Part shown: piece after piece, positions 11,507-32,247 of the stretch
How the letters are laid out: every line of letters begins with the position of its first letter
Position numbering within the stretch: the first letter of the stretch is position 1
NCBI GenBank assembly: GCA_960531495.1
Contig: OY482847.1
Coordinates: forward strand, 7,569,492 to 7,633,491
DNA: 64,000 bases
Reading direction: 5' to 3'
DNA from: Zeus faber
Lineage: Eukaryota; Chordata; Actinopteri; Zeiformes; Zeidae
Notes under the pieces: generated by a model
Told to the model about the DNA's origin: nothing
Databases searched by the model: none
Seen by the model: the letters and a program-made list of their open reading frames with translations, nothing else
Made by a program: the position numbers and the translations under genes

Positions 11507-13273
11507 ATGACAGAGGCGTGGCAGCAGCAGCATGCGGTGGCTCCACCCTCTGTAGTGCACACCCTTCCCCAAGGTGCCGACAACCCTCTTGGCTGTGCTG
11601 TGTATGGAGTAGTCCTGCAGCCAGAGTCGGCCCTTCAGCAGCCCCAGCATAGCCAGCATGGTCAACAGCATGCGGTCCCGGCCCAGCAGCCCTCGTTGCA
11701 GGTCGGGGGTGAGAGAGGGCATAAGTGCGGTGCCTGTGGCCATGATATATCCCACTTGGCCAACCCTCATGAGCACCAGTGCATGGTGAGCCAAGATAGA
11801 TCCTTCCAGTGCACTCAGTGCATGAAAATCTTTAGCCAGGCCACGGATCTCCTGGAGCATCAATGTGTGCAAGTGGAACAGAAACCTTTTGTGTGTGGTG
11901 TATGCAAGATGGGCTTCTCGCTTCTAACCTCACTGGCCCAACATCACAACTCGCATGGCAATGGAAACAACCCGATGAAATGCTCAATCTGCGAGAAGAC
12001 CTATCGTCCAGGGTCAGGAAATGTTACTCCCACCTCCTCGGCCGCCAACCCTCAACAGCCCTCCACTGGCGAGACCTCTGGTGGTGGTGCAGCAATTAGC
12101 GGTTCGTCTCCCCCAGCATTTGAGGCTTCTGCACCCGACAGGCCCTATAAGTGCTCAGTGTGCCATAAGGCTTTTCGACATTTGTCAGAGTTGACCCGCC
12201 ATGAAAGAGTACACACAGGTGAGAAGCCATACAAATGTGACACGTGTGATAAAAGCTTCAGCCAGTCTTCTCATCTGGCCCACCACCAGCGCACTCACAG
12301 TTCTGAGCGGCCATACAAGTGTGCGGTCTGTGAGAAAAGCTTCAAGCACCGCTCTCACCTCGTGCGCCACATGTACGCCCATTCGGGTGAGCACCTTTTC
12401 AAGTGCAATTTGTGTGAGATGCACTTTAAGGAGTCGTCTGAGCTCCTGCACCACCAGTGCCAGCCTATAGGGGAGAGGCCCTTCCGCTGTGGCTCTTGTG
12501 GAAAAAGCTTCAAACGTCCATCTGACTTGCGGCAGCATGAACGCACCCACTCGGAGGAACGGCCTTTTCAATGCGAGGAATGCCAGATGAGCTTCAAACA
12601 GCAGTACGCCCTGGTGCGCCACCGTCGCACGCACAAAAATCCCGCCGATCGTCCCTTCAAGTGTAACCTGTGTGATAAGGGATTCCTGCAGCCGTCCCAC
12701 CTGCTTTACCACCAACAGGTCCACGGCATGGAAAGTCTGTTTAAGTGTGCGTCTTGTCAAAAGTCCTTCAGCCAATCGGGAGAGTTGCTGAGGCACAAAT
12801 GTGGCGGGGAAGTGGAGAAGCCGTACAAGTGTGATGTGTGTGGCAAGGGTTACAAGAAGAATTCAACACTGCAACGGCACCAGAACTCGCATTGCACAGA
12901 GAAGCCACTGAAATGCTCCCTGTGTGACAGGCGCTTTGTTTCGTCCTCAGAGTTTGTTCAGCACCGCTGTGACCCAACTCGTGAGAAGCCCCTGAAATGC
13001 CCCGACTGTGAAAAGCGTTTCAAGTACTCCTCCGAGCTGCAACGCCATCGCCGCGTTCACACCGGAGAGAAACCTTTTAAGTGTGCCAGCTGTGATAAGA
13101 GCTTCAAGCAGCGCGAGCACCTGGCCAAGCACCAGAGCGTGCACTCCAGGGAAACCCAATTCAAGTGTGTTTGGTGCGGGGAGCGATTTGTTGACCTGAC
13201 TGCCCTGCAGGAGCATACAGTCCAGCACACGGCGGAAGGAGATGGTTTCCCTGCGGCTCCCTGCATCCCCTGA
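11507..13273 (+). CDS. znf319: Zinc finger protein 319
   Basis: Nuclear zinc-finger protein, probably DNA-binding; its targets are not known to me. The coding region is one exon of 588 codons, close to the 582 of human ZNF319. The start at 11507 (MTEAWQQQH) aligns with the human start (MSESWQQ); an upstream in-frame ATG at 11465 was rejected for this reason. The protein has a glutamine-rich N-terminus, the diagnostic NPLGCAVYG motif, and about 17 finger-like units. About 11 are complete C2H2 fingers, five end in cysteine (C2HC, for example FQCTQC...HQC) and one is a half finger (MKCSICEKTYRPGS). TGEKP-type linkers occur between some fingers. No KRAB, SCAN or BTB domain is seen. The tail EGDGFPAAPCIP aligns with the human C-terminus. 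Confidence 0.96.
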   Translation: MTEAWQQQHAVAPPSVVHTLPQGADNPLGCAVYGVVLQPESALQQPQHSQHGQQHAVPAQQPSLQVGGERGHKCGACGHDISHLANPHEHQCMVSQDRSFQCTQCMKIFSQATDLLEHQCVQVEQKPFVCGVCKMGFSLLTSLAQHHNSHGNGNNPMKCSICEKTYRPGSGNVTPTSSAANPQQPSTGETSGGGAAISGSSPPAFEASAPDRPYKCSVCHKAFRHLSELTRHERVHTGEKPYKCDTCDKSFSQSSHLAHHQRTHSSERPYKCAVCEKSFKHRSHLVRHMYAHSGEHLFKCNLCEMHFKESSELLHHQCQPIGERPFRCGSCGKSFKRPSDLRQHERTHSEERPFQCEECQMSFKQQYALVRHRRTHKNPADRPFKCNLCDKGFLQPSHLLYHQQVHGMESLFKCASCQKSFSQSGELLRHKCGGEVEKPYKCDVCGKGYKKNSTLQRHQNSHCTEKPLKCSLCDRRFVSSSEFVQHRCDPTREKPLKCPDCEKRFKYSSELQRHRRVHTGEKPFKCASCDKSFKQREHLAKHQSVHSRETQFKCVWCGERFVDLTALQEHTVQHTAEGDGFPAAPCIP

Positions 13274-15500
13274 ATTAAAGTCAAAAGAAAGTGTTGATCC
13301 CCTGGTGGTAACATGCAGTGTTGCCCGTCGGGTGTAGCGTTCTCCCCTCCGCCGACCCCATTTATAGCTTATAACATGCACCTATTATTTGAATTTTTAA
13401 TATTTATTGTCACCTAATGTTTTAAAGATCAAATCCTTCCTATGCCACAAACCGTAGATTCCTTGGGCGTATTAGCTACATCTTGTCCATATCCCTTTGT
13501 TGGGAACTCGACGATAACCTTGAAATACAACAACGTAAAAGTAAACACCTGTCGAGTGAAGGCATGTTACGTTAAAGGAAGGAAGATCTTATTTTGTTTT
13601 TGTAGTTAAGCGTGGGACCTTTTTCTGTGATTGCATGTGATTGTCTGTTTTGTGATTGGTGATTTGTTTATTCAGTAAAAGAGCAAGAACATTTTAGACT
13701 GTAGAAGGCGATCTCTGCCCACGTATGAGCTCTTAAAATTTTCATGTGCCTTTTACTGATTGATCTGTTTGTATTTGATTACTTAACATTTTCACGTCTG
13801 CTACAGCCGAAACAACCCTCAAAATATAGTGGTTGGCTTGTATAACAGTATCCTTTCACATAGGCCTAGATAGTATCATCTGTTTGTGCATGAATATTTA
13901 TCATACTTTAACATAACTGCTGTATTATAAGTTTCCTTCAATTGAGGAACCCTAGGAAGAAGGTAAAAGTCCAATTGTTAAACTGTATAGCCTGTGTCCT
14001 ATGAAATGTGTGTTGTTGCATCTTTGTATTAAAATAAATGGCATCTAGGTAACTAACCCTTACATATCATGTCGTACAGACACTTCACATGTGCAATAGA
14101 TAATGCACAATGTAATATTTATGACTACTGAATCATGGTATGGTCTACTCTATTTCAAAATACTATAGATTGTGTGTATAAGATAATGTAAACATTGCAA
14201 CATGTATAGTGCTTCTGTTACTTGCTTTTCTATTCACTATGTACAAGCTTGCTATATTTTGCGAGCATATCGGAGTTGGGATTTCAAATGAACTATCGCA
14301 CGAGTATATCACGAGTTGAATGGTTATTTTTGCCCACCTGCCACAAGTTAGTTACCGTTGGTTACCGTGCGACAAAAAGTAATGCTGGTTATGCATAATA
14401 AAAGTACATAATGCCACATTTTTTAAGACCTGGCCTTGGTTTGAAGAATATTCTCACAGGATCACAGCCTCATTTTGGCTTAGAATAGGAAGTTTTTTCT
14501 TTTTTTCTTTTAAGTTGATTTGATTCTCAGTTGCCTAAAAGTTGTGACTTTTGTGTGGTGGCTTATGCTGGGGGGGGGGGGGGGGGTCAAGGTTTGTATT
14601 TCTGTTAATTATGTACATTTCTCAATTTAAAGCAGTCCCATTACACATTTAAAAGACATTAAAGCAATTGACAATAAAGGAGAGCGGTAGTAAATGAGAC
14701 TGTTAAACCTGCTCCAACGCTTTCTCTTGTGGGAGAGTAAAGTGGGTGAACGTATTAAAGCTTTGACTATATACATATATATATCAATATAAATAGAGAC
14801 CACATTATCTTCATACTGTATACAGACCATTAAATAAACCACACTATCAAAACAAAGATGTCCAATTGTTTTCATCCATGAAAATACAGATGTTTGTGAC
14901 TCAAACTGAGAGCCAGTGTTTTAATACTCGTGGCCATGACAAATAAAACCGAGACATTGGTCCTAGGAAGGTGAAGCGTGACGAGGCCTCTGGGTGAAGG
15001 CTGCAGTAGAATATCAAAGATTCATTTTTTTTTTCCTGGGGGAAACTTGGGTGATTCTATCAATCAAAACTTTTGGTTCGCCAAGTGGGAGCGTGTTCGG
15101 CTGGCAGGGCGCACATATCACAGCAGCTGCATTAATAATGCATCCATAAAACAAGGTCAGAGTGGCTCAGACAATACGAGCTGGCTAAACTGAATAACTT
15201 CCTAAAAATACAAGTCAAGAACGTTCATGGCTGTGTATTGGTGTTGTGATTAATTGTGTTGAAAAGGACAAACAACCATGATATTATTACTGTTATAATG
15301 TACAGTATTATCATCTCACGTCGAATCATTTGACTTCAAAGTTCAAAGCGTTGCGTTCATTGTGTGCAGCTGGGGGAATAATTACAATTTAACGAAATGT
15401 ATTTCCAAGGCAGAACATATATGTATTATTATTTAAAAAGTTTTTTTTAATCGTTTATAATAATAATAATAACAATAATAGATTTATTTTTGTAAAAAAA
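13274..15500. other. znf319 3' UTR and spacer
   Basis: No coding signal. An AATAAA at 14033-14038 is the likely znf319 polyadenylation signal, giving a 3' UTR of about 0.8 kb. A G run lies at about 14571-14586 and a short TAA/poly(A) tract at about 15460-15510. Confidence 0.5.
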
Positions 15501-15519
15501 AAAAAAAAAAGAATAGACG

Positions 15520-16210
15520 GTTGTGGCTCGACCGCGCCACCGAGTACTTCCGGGTGATGTTTACCGCAACAGAGACCATCATCCCGGACTATGGCTCTGG
15601 AGAAATAACCCGCTTTTAAAATCCACTCGCCCGCCCGCAGGAGCGTATTAACGCAGTTATATTACCTGATTCACACGCACCAACCAAATCACCTCGTACC
15701 TGGCGCGACTACCGCGGCGGACGGCGAGCTACGCATTAGAGAAATACAAGTTGTGAGCCAGCAGAAGGCTAAGCTAACGCTACATGTCGGCTGGACTTCC
15801 AGCGGCGGGCTAAGCTAAGCTAAGGCTACATGTCGGGCGGGTACTGCAGCGAGGTAGCGTTAGCTAGCTAACAACATCGGCTGTACGGATCCCAGTCGGC
15901 GGTTTTGGCCCCACGCCTTTTAATACGACCGTATTCTCGTGTAAAAAAACAAAAACAAACAAAAAAAGAAAAATGACGAGATTCGACGTGTCGGTGAACA
16001 CAATTCGTTAATCCTAAACTGGCGGGCCACCACCACCTACTTCCCAACAGGCTGATCCGGGCGCTCAGACACTCCCTCATCATAGCTCTGTCCATCCGCA
16101 CCGCAGTCACTTCGGATCGGCCTGATCTGACGGCGGGCTCCTGTCGGCGAAGGGCGGACTCAGCCCAAACCCATGCGACGTTCTACTCGGAGGTCATAAC
16201 AGCGTGCATC
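15520..16210 (+). promoter_or_regulatory. Probable csnk2a2 promoter and 5' UTR
   Basis: CpG-rich segment upstream of the csnk2a2 start codon. An ETS-type site ACTTCCGGG is at 15546-15554, typical of TATA-less housekeeping promoters. The junction of the non-coding first exon cannot be placed with confidence. Confidence 0.5.
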
Positions 16211-16530
16211 CCAGTGAGTCGTCCCCTGGCCGCCTCAGACAGGGGGATGTTAAAACACTCCGCTTTTCTGAACAGTATATATGTTCTATTGGCAAAACCA
16301 TTTGGTTTCCCACCCTGGTACATACAGTGTATGTACAGATTTTATTTTACGTATAAATTCATGCACACTTCCATAGTTTCCTATTTTGGACGGTGTGAAT
16401 TAGTGATACAGAGGTTCATTGTTCATTTTTAGGTTTGTTATGTATTGCAATTTTTTTTTTTTTGTTAGTTTCCTATCCCTTTGTGAGCTGTTGTTAAACC
16501 GCAATTTTCCCCCTGGGTACGAGTAAACTA

Positions 16531-16571
<41 letters not shown>

Positions 16572-16656
16572 ATCTCTCTCGCTTTTTTCTTTTCAACCCC
16601 CCAATAAGAGGACTGTAGCGGAAGGTGAACCTCGACATCGAGCGCCCAAGCTCGCC

Positions 16657-22321
<5,665 letters not shown>

Positions 22322-23550
22322 TAAGCAGAAAGGAGGTACCACACCTGTTGTTTATTCATTTTATTTTTTATTTATTTTTATTTTCTCCTTTTATTTCTAT
22401 TTCTTGTATCTGTGTGTTTGTTTTTTTGTCTCTATCCGCTTTTACAATTTAATGAGTGAATTAAATTCCTCTTTATTGATGTTCCTTTGCCTTTTAATTT
22501 CATGGTCTTATTTCATTTACCAAGGCATTTTGTAAACGCTTGTTTTTAAAGCTACTATTTTTATTATTATACATTAGGAGGAAAACCTCAAATATTGTAA
22601 AGGCAGGATCACAATTAAATTATATACACATCTCTGGTATATTCTCTATTATGTGTGCGGCACAGCATTAGTTGGGTTGTTTTAAGCCGTTCAATGTCTC
22701 TGAGAGAGGTTTGGAAAATTTGTAGATGGGACTTAAGTGTTGTCCAAAACATATAATATGCCATTATTAAACAAATTGAATTTGGTGTGTTTTTACTCTT
22801 TAGCTAAGGCTTGTGTGAGATATGACACATTAACACCCAGTTGAAACCACTTCTTATTACTGATGACCAGTGATCAGCACAGAGATGAGTGCGGAGGGAA
22901 GTTAATGACATTATTTGTGTATTTCTATTGCTTCAAAAACATGCACAGTAAAAAGGTTTCAAGGCTGTCAGTGAACCACGATGCCAGTCAAAAAGTGTAT
23001 TTTAACAAAATACATCCAAGTTTGCATTTTGAAATGCTGTTAATAGATGTGTACCCGATGACCTGATTCTTTTCATTCCTCATCCATTCCAGGAAGAACC
23101 TTTTGTTACCTCAACGTGACCTTTTTGCGGCAGAGCCCTCTGCCTCCACAACAACAGCCATACTGGAGCAAGATGTCAATTTGCAACACACACAAAACAC
23201 ACATGGACAAAACCCTGACACCCCCCTCGCTGAAACAAAAAAAAAAAAAACGGGGTGGATACGGCTTTGTCCATGCCAAAAATGCATCAGATATGAGTTT
23301 TGAAGTGCCCCCACCTCCTCCCTTTCCCGCCCTCCTAAAAACCTGTTTTTAAAGCAAAGTTGTTGGACTGTCGACTGATGTTGGTTCTGTATCAAACCAG
23401 TGTTGTACCGTAGGGTGTGTGTGTGTGTGTGTTGGTCATTTTGACGCTGTGGTGACCTGAGATCCGTTCCAGGTAATAGCACTGACTGGCATGGAGGCTC
23501 TTTTCTGCTATGGATAGAATATATGCTATATTGAAAGAGAATAAACCATT
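22322..23550 (+). other. csnk2a2 3' UTR with a probable intron
   Basis: A GT donor (AAAGGAG/gtacc) lies at about 22334, only about 13 nt after the stop. A CAG acceptor (cattccag) lies just before 23093. The terminal UTR exon would then end after AATAAA at 23540-23545. Because the junction is so close to the stop, nonsense-mediated decay is not expected. Confidence 0.55.
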
Positions 23551-25175
23551 TTTATTTAAATGCAAGCTGGTGTGACTGGTGTTTTGGCTGAACTTGAATG
23601 AGCACTTTGAAGCATCCAGAACGATATGGCAAGAAGAGATGTTTTTTTTTTATTATGGGATATTAATCAGAACTTTTTTAGAAGGGAAAACTTCAAAGCA
23701 AATAAATAAATGGATTTATAGCGGGAGTTGACAATAAAATAATCTTTGACTGGTTAAATTGTTTGGGTGAAGCCAACTGTTTTTTTTGGGGGGGGGGGGG
23801 GTTGTTTTGTTTTTTTGCCTTTGTTTTTAATGACCTGCAGTCTCCATCATCCTGTTTCAAATGCATTTAGAAAGTAAAAATAACTTGAGTTCGTAGGTCA
23901 ATCCATCGGTCTTGTTCAGGTCTGCGGTCTGTTCCCAAACTGGTCTCCAGGACGTCTTGAATGGCCGGAAGGTAGGACCTCATTTTCTGAAGTCATTTAT
24001 TTTCACTGTTATATCTTCATGGGCCGGTCAATGTACGATTTTTGTTCATTTGACGATGTATTGACGTGTTTGACGTGTGAGGAGTCTGTAACCGATACTC
24101 ATGATTCAATCTGTAAGAGGATCAACGCTGATTTGTTGTCGGTGGAATGAGAAAAGGAGCAGTTTAATGACAACCTCCAGAAGTACAGTTTTCTTTTTAA
24201 TAAATAATTTGGAAAATCACGGCAATTTCCCAAACAAACAAAACAAAACAAAAGTTGTTGTGCATCATACGTGCAATACAAACGGGTGCATTCATTTAGA
24301 TAAAACTGGGCTGAGGTTTGTTCACTGTTGGGTCCAAGCCAGTGAGGTCCTTGGTCAAATTTAAAATACATCGGCTTACCAAAAGAGATTGATTACAAAC
24401 AAAGCTCCCCGTGTATTTTAAAACGGCACATCAATATTTCAAATGCAAATATTCAAAATGTCTAACAGATGTGAATTTCACATGTGCTACCTGTTGCTGC
24501 ATATCAAAACCTAATCGGACAATTACACTTTGCATGCATCCATTTGAAGAGAAACAAGGTCTCCACGTGTGCCTCCCGCCTCATTAATAATACAATATTT
24601 ATACGTAGCGTCTCCTCGTAGACGGCCTGGCCCCAGCCACTAAACGAACGCATTGACATAGAAGAGAAAATACCTTACGAAAGCAGCCTACGATTACAAA
24701 TACTAGCTACAGCGGATGAGTCGTAAACCCATCAAAGGCACGCCCACAGCTCCTCCTCGGCCGTAACAAACACATCTGACACGGGTGGGAGGTTTACAGC
24801 GACTCGGGCCGCCTGCTGTCGGGGCTGACGGTGTGTCGGTAGCAGCGGTGGCTCATTAAGCTGCTCCGTCCACACAAGCGCTCCAACAGAAAGTTTGGTT
24901 GCTGCGCATGGAAGCTTGGTCACATCACAGTAGCGTTAATATCAAAGACCACCAAGGACCCTCTTAAGACAGCTGCAGTGCAGTTGATTGTGTGTTTTTT
25001 TTTTTTTTTTTTTTTTTGCAACACGCAAAGCTATTGAAAAATTAACCCAGGGATATTTTAATACCCAACTGAGGCCACTGGCACTTCACATTTGAGAGAT
25101 TCTGGATCTCAGCTCTTACTTTCGCGGGGTTCTGTGACTGAGACGTCCTTGGTGCCCTTTTTGCAGATTCAGACA
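23551..25175. other. Spacer between convergent csnk2a2 and matcap1
   Basis: No recognisable gene; part may be the matcap1 3' UTR, which would run leftwards from 26061. It contains a G run near 23790 and a T run near 24998-25017. Confidence 0.4.
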
Positions 25176-25183
25176 ATCTAAGG

Positions 25184-25484
25184 CAGTGGTGGCCAACCTG
25201 CTTTGAACCTCCTGCATTCCTAGCTCACAGCATACCAAAATACAGGTACACAAGCTTCATATTTATTTAATCTATTTGACCAATATGATCTTCACATGAA
25301 GAAAATCTGAAATGAACGCTTAATTTAAGAAAATATATTTTCGTAAAAAAAGAAAAGTAAATCAAAATTTTTTTTTTAATTAATTTTGAATAAATCTCAA
25401 TTTCTTTATCATCTGTTGGCAGGCCGCACCACGGCGGTCCACAGGCCGCATGTGGCCCCTCGAGCCGCAGGTTTGCCACCACTG
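25184..25484. mobile_element. hAT-type non-autonomous element (MITE), 301 bp
   Basis: Terminal inverted repeats CAGTGGTGGCCAACCTGC (left) and the complement of the right end (CAGTGGTGGCAAACCTGCGG) match at most positions. Both ends are flanked by an identical 8-bp duplication ATCTAAGG (25176-25183 and 25485-25492), the hAT hallmark. There is no transposase, so it is non-autonomous. The words 'gtggcccctcgagccgcagg' near the right end are typical of Charlie-like hAT ends. Confidence 0.9.
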
Positions 25485-26039
25485 ATCTAAGGCATAAAAC
25501 AATCGACTCGACAAAAGACCAGGTATAAAGCTAATACCATCGACATTCAATTTGTTTTCTGGTAAGAAATGAAGAAAAATAAATAATTGCATAAATTAAT
25601 GACACAATGAATATGAATGCTAAAAATGGTACAGACACACTCGCCTTGTGCTGTACAGGCGTTGAATGCGTTGATACCATGTTCACAAAGTCTCCATATA
25701 TAGTGTTACATAGTGGTGCAGCTCTGAGGTAACTTCATGGTGAGAATACAGGCAGGGCAGGGGGCGGGGCACTTGGCGAATACTTATACGCATGTGGAAA
25801 AGCAATACTGACATGCATGAGACACGTGATATTAATATGAAATGTGATATAGAGGTGATCGTGTACGTCCCGTAGCTCCTATCGTTCAAGTTTGTTTTTT
25901 TCTTTCCTTCGATTTCATCATATAACTTACAAAATAAGCGCTAATCGGTTGCATGTGTTAATGATATTCCCGAGCTCCGATACAATCCACATGCTGTTAC
26001 CTTCCTGTGGCAGCAGTGATGCGATGAGGTCGGGGGTCG

Positions 26040-26060
26040 GGGGGGGGGGGGGGGGGGGGG
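26040..26060. repeat. Poly(G) run directly after the matcap1 stop codon
   Basis: About 21 G on the plus strand, so about 21 C in the matcap1 transcript, beginning at the base after the TAA stop (26061-26063 on the minus strand). Confidence 0.9.
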
Positions 26061-28989
<2,929 letters not shown>

Positions 28990-29054
28990 CGCCACGGCAC
29001 CGCCGGCCCAACCTGGCCACAGCCCTGACACTGTGGGTGATGGAGAATTCTTAG

Positions 29055-29176
<122 letters not shown>

Positions 29177-29499
29177 CTCCACTTCCGGCCACACCTTTAA
29201 CAAGATCAGCTTTCGGGAAAACAAATCAAGTCTGACAGGGAAAACCTGGGAAACCGTTATTAAACACTGTGCTTTTAACTGAGATGCTTATCGGATGTGA
29301 TGACATTTTTTAAAGTCCGCCACGTGGGAATAGCAGCCCCGGCAGAGGTCTTCGGCGAGCGTCCCCTGGAGAGGGCTCCTCAATGCTCAACTTAGAAGCC
29401 AAATCATCCCACTTTGTGCTCCGCGTAGACACAAAGACTTGACGCGCAAGTTCAATAACTGTAGCCCAAACAATGGGGAGGAAACAACACGTTAGCACC

Positions 29500-29990
29500 T
29501 CAACCGGACGAGCCGTTGTTTTTCACGCTTCTTAAGCCGGAGCCGACGCCGAACAGGGGCGGAAAAAAAAAAAAAAAAAAAAAAAGACGCACTTGCCTGG
29601 TCGCGCGTCCCGGGGCGTCAGCGCGGATCTGCGGGAATCAGAGCTTCCCTTCCATTCATCCCGCTTCCTGTTCCGTGGGGAGGACCGGCGGGGCTTCCGG
29701 TGGAGCGGCGGCTTCTGCCCGGACGGAGGAGCGCCGGGGCCGGGGCCGGAGCCGGGGGGACGCCTGGGGAGGGAGGGAGGGGGGGGGGGGGGGAGGGAGA
29801 GAGGGTCGCGTTGGAAGATGTGACGCGCCGGATCGGAGCACGTCGTTGTACGCGGCGTGCGTAGTCTACGCGCTGTGCGTGGTTTACGCGGCGTGCGTGG
29901 CTCGAGCGGCGTGCGGAGCTTACGCGGCGTGCGTAGCTTACGCAGTTCTCGCTGGCGCGACGTAGCCGTGCGTATGGAACGCGTCTCCAA
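29500..29990 (-). promoter_or_regulatory. CpG-dense region, probable matcap1 promoter
   Basis: Strong CpG enrichment about 0.5-1 kb upstream of the first matcap1 coding exon, with GC boxes, a G run at 29771-29793 and an 18-bp minisatellite. A non-coding first exon is expected here or slightly downstream on the minus strand. Confidence 0.45.
29850..29945. repeat. 18-bp CpG-rich minisatellite
   Basis: Five copies of an 18-bp unit close to ACGCGGCGTGCGTAGCTT. Each copy holds several CpG dinucleotides and differs by one to four bases. It lies in the putative matcap1 promoter region. Confidence 0.85.
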
Positions 29991-31340
29991 TTCGTCACAG
30001 CGACGAAAACAATATTAATAATAATAGTAAATAATAAATGATACCAATAATATTAGTGATAGTTATGATAATAATAAATAAAAACAATAATAATAATAAT
30101 AACAAATGATAATAAGTCATAACGGCGAGGAAAAATAAATGAAAAAATGTCAAGTTACTGCAGCAAAAAGTAAAAACTATTACTATAAACTATTTTCTAA
30201 TCTAATAGTGAGAAAAAAAAAAAAATATATATATATATATATAAATCGTTTTGGTTTTTTTCATTTTTAAGTAATCACCGCAAGGACAAGATGCAAAAAA
30301 AAAAAAGAAAGAAAGAAAAACATCATGGTAAGGAAAACATGAACGGGGAAAAAAATATATATAATACATTTTTTTCCACATTAATTACAGCGAGCAAAAT
30401 AGTAAAATACAATTAAAGAAAGTATGACATCTTAAAGCCACACTTGCCCCATATGCCTATTCCTCAGTTCCTCACACTGTGAAGATATTTTTTAGATATT
30501 TCAACTCATGAATGAGGTTAGGGTAAGAGCTTCTGGCTTCATGCCAATAACCATGTTCCCATATTCAAAGGACAGAAGGGCGTTTCTTCTTACCGGGACG
30601 ACTCGATCTCTGCTCCCGTTGCCGGATCGCGACAACAATAAATCCCGCGGCGGGGTGGGATGACGATGACGCTATGGGGTTTTCTGTGAGGTATCAGTGT
30701 GCGGCTGAAGTTTTACTGAACAACTTATGAGCGGTGGGATTTGCTGTTGTTGTGATTCGGCTACCGGGGAAGCCGAACCGGCCGCCCGCCCGGCATGTTC
30801 TGGATCAACGATTACAACACCATCACGCTGCCAAGACACCTTCATGCTCCACCCTGGCCGCTGGACGCCTTTTATACATGCCCTCAGGGCGCAGCCTTTC
30901 AGAAGCTTTCCAGAAGCTTATCTCTTTGAGCCAGTGGGTCCTCACTGAGCTTGGTCATCTCCTCCAATCATGAGATTAAAGAGTCCTCTGTTCAGGAGAA
31001 TCAGCACTTGAATCTGTGAAAGGCAGTGTCTGAAGCACCATGGCAACAGGTCGCCTTCACGCCCGGCCCTGCCCTCCTGAGCGCCCTCCGGATGCCGCCT
31101 TTCAAAGGACTCACTTGACATTGAACCTTAAGGTCCCCTAGCCCTGAGATTCAGACAGCGGCTTATCTCTTTGAGCCACCGAGTCTTGCCGAGTGAGAGC
31201 GTCGCACCACAGAGTGCTGTAGGCTCCAGCTTGTCTGAGATAATGCCAAGCGTTACGTGACCCCCTCTCAGGTGCCCTTACAATAGAAGAAGAAAGTAAG
31301 TCACAAGTCTATTGAGGATATATCCTGAAAATATATGCAT
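29991..31340. other. Spacer: AT-rich simple sequence, then unassigned unique-looking DNA
   Basis: 29999-30420 is rich in AATAAT-type simple sequence. 30540-31300 is GC-balanced and partly CpG-containing, with similar words recurring (ttatctctttgagcca at about 30918 and 31160), which suggests a dispersed repeat. No coding exon was recognised. Confidence 0.35.
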
Positions 31341-31352
31341 ATATGCACTTAA

Positions 31353-31398
31353 TTGTAAGTCGCTTTGGATAAAAGCGTCTGCTAAATGTAATGTAATG
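31353..31398 (+). repeat. Fish SINE/LINE 3' tail
   Basis: Contains GTCGCTTTGGATAAAAGCGT and the downstream CTGCTAAATG-AATG tail, a 3' end widely seen in fish SINE/LINE copies. The body of the element, probably upstream, is not delimited. Confidence 0.7.
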
Positions 31399-32247
31399 AT
31401 TTGATTACAAACATACATCACACATATAAAAACACCAATGTGTATTTTGACGTCCATTTGCTACTCATCTTATCTGATCTTATCTTATCTCATCTGATCT
31501 TATATCTTATATTAAGATGCAGGAAAACATTTTTAAATCCACAAGAGACCTGTTTGATGGTTGAAGAAGTTGTCCAATGTGCATGCATGCTTACACTGCT
31601 AAGAACGGTTTAGACTTTAGTTCTTACCCCTACTGTATTTAAAAATGTATTACCAAGACCAAAACTATCCCTATAATTATAGTTAAGAATTATAGATAAA
31701 ATGCTGGATATTGGCATTATAAGCACATTCAATCAAGGATGCCTCAGTTTGTGATATCTTTGGAATAAAAATTAGCCCTGACAGTGAATGTGCGCAAAAT
31801 TGTTTTCTTTTAATGCTGCTCATGAAAATATTTCACGATGAAGAGAAAAAAAAAAAAAAGAAAAAAGATTGTTCGGGGATGCGGATATTGTCACCACAAA
31901 TGGTGCTCTTCTGTCGCACAATGAATGTAATGTAAAGTTTGTAGAGCTGACTAGTTTTCACCTCAGTGGTAGCAGAGTGGATTTACAAAATACGGTTCCA
32001 TGTCACATATCAATCAACAGTTCACTTAATACAAAAAATGTGTTTAACTGTAGATTCAAACAATAGCAACAAATGCGATTTTCTTCAATATACATATTTA
32101 ATCCAACACAAAATTATTTATACAGTAATATAATACAATACAATAAATTGCAGTGTTTAATAGTGATAAATATCTTTATCTATAATACATATTTTCCTTT
32201 TCACAGCAAATACTCACTGGCAGTTAGATTTTGGCGTTTTTCTGTTT

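Noticed and set aside
28990-29031. N-terminal extension of the first matcap1 coding exon frame
   Set aside because: It has no ATG in frame above 28989 and runs straight into the splice acceptor; MVLDPG matches the human start.
29516-29998. Long ORFs on both strands in the CpG region
   Set aside because: GC-rich, low-stop sequence with a minisatellite; no protein similarity or splice context.
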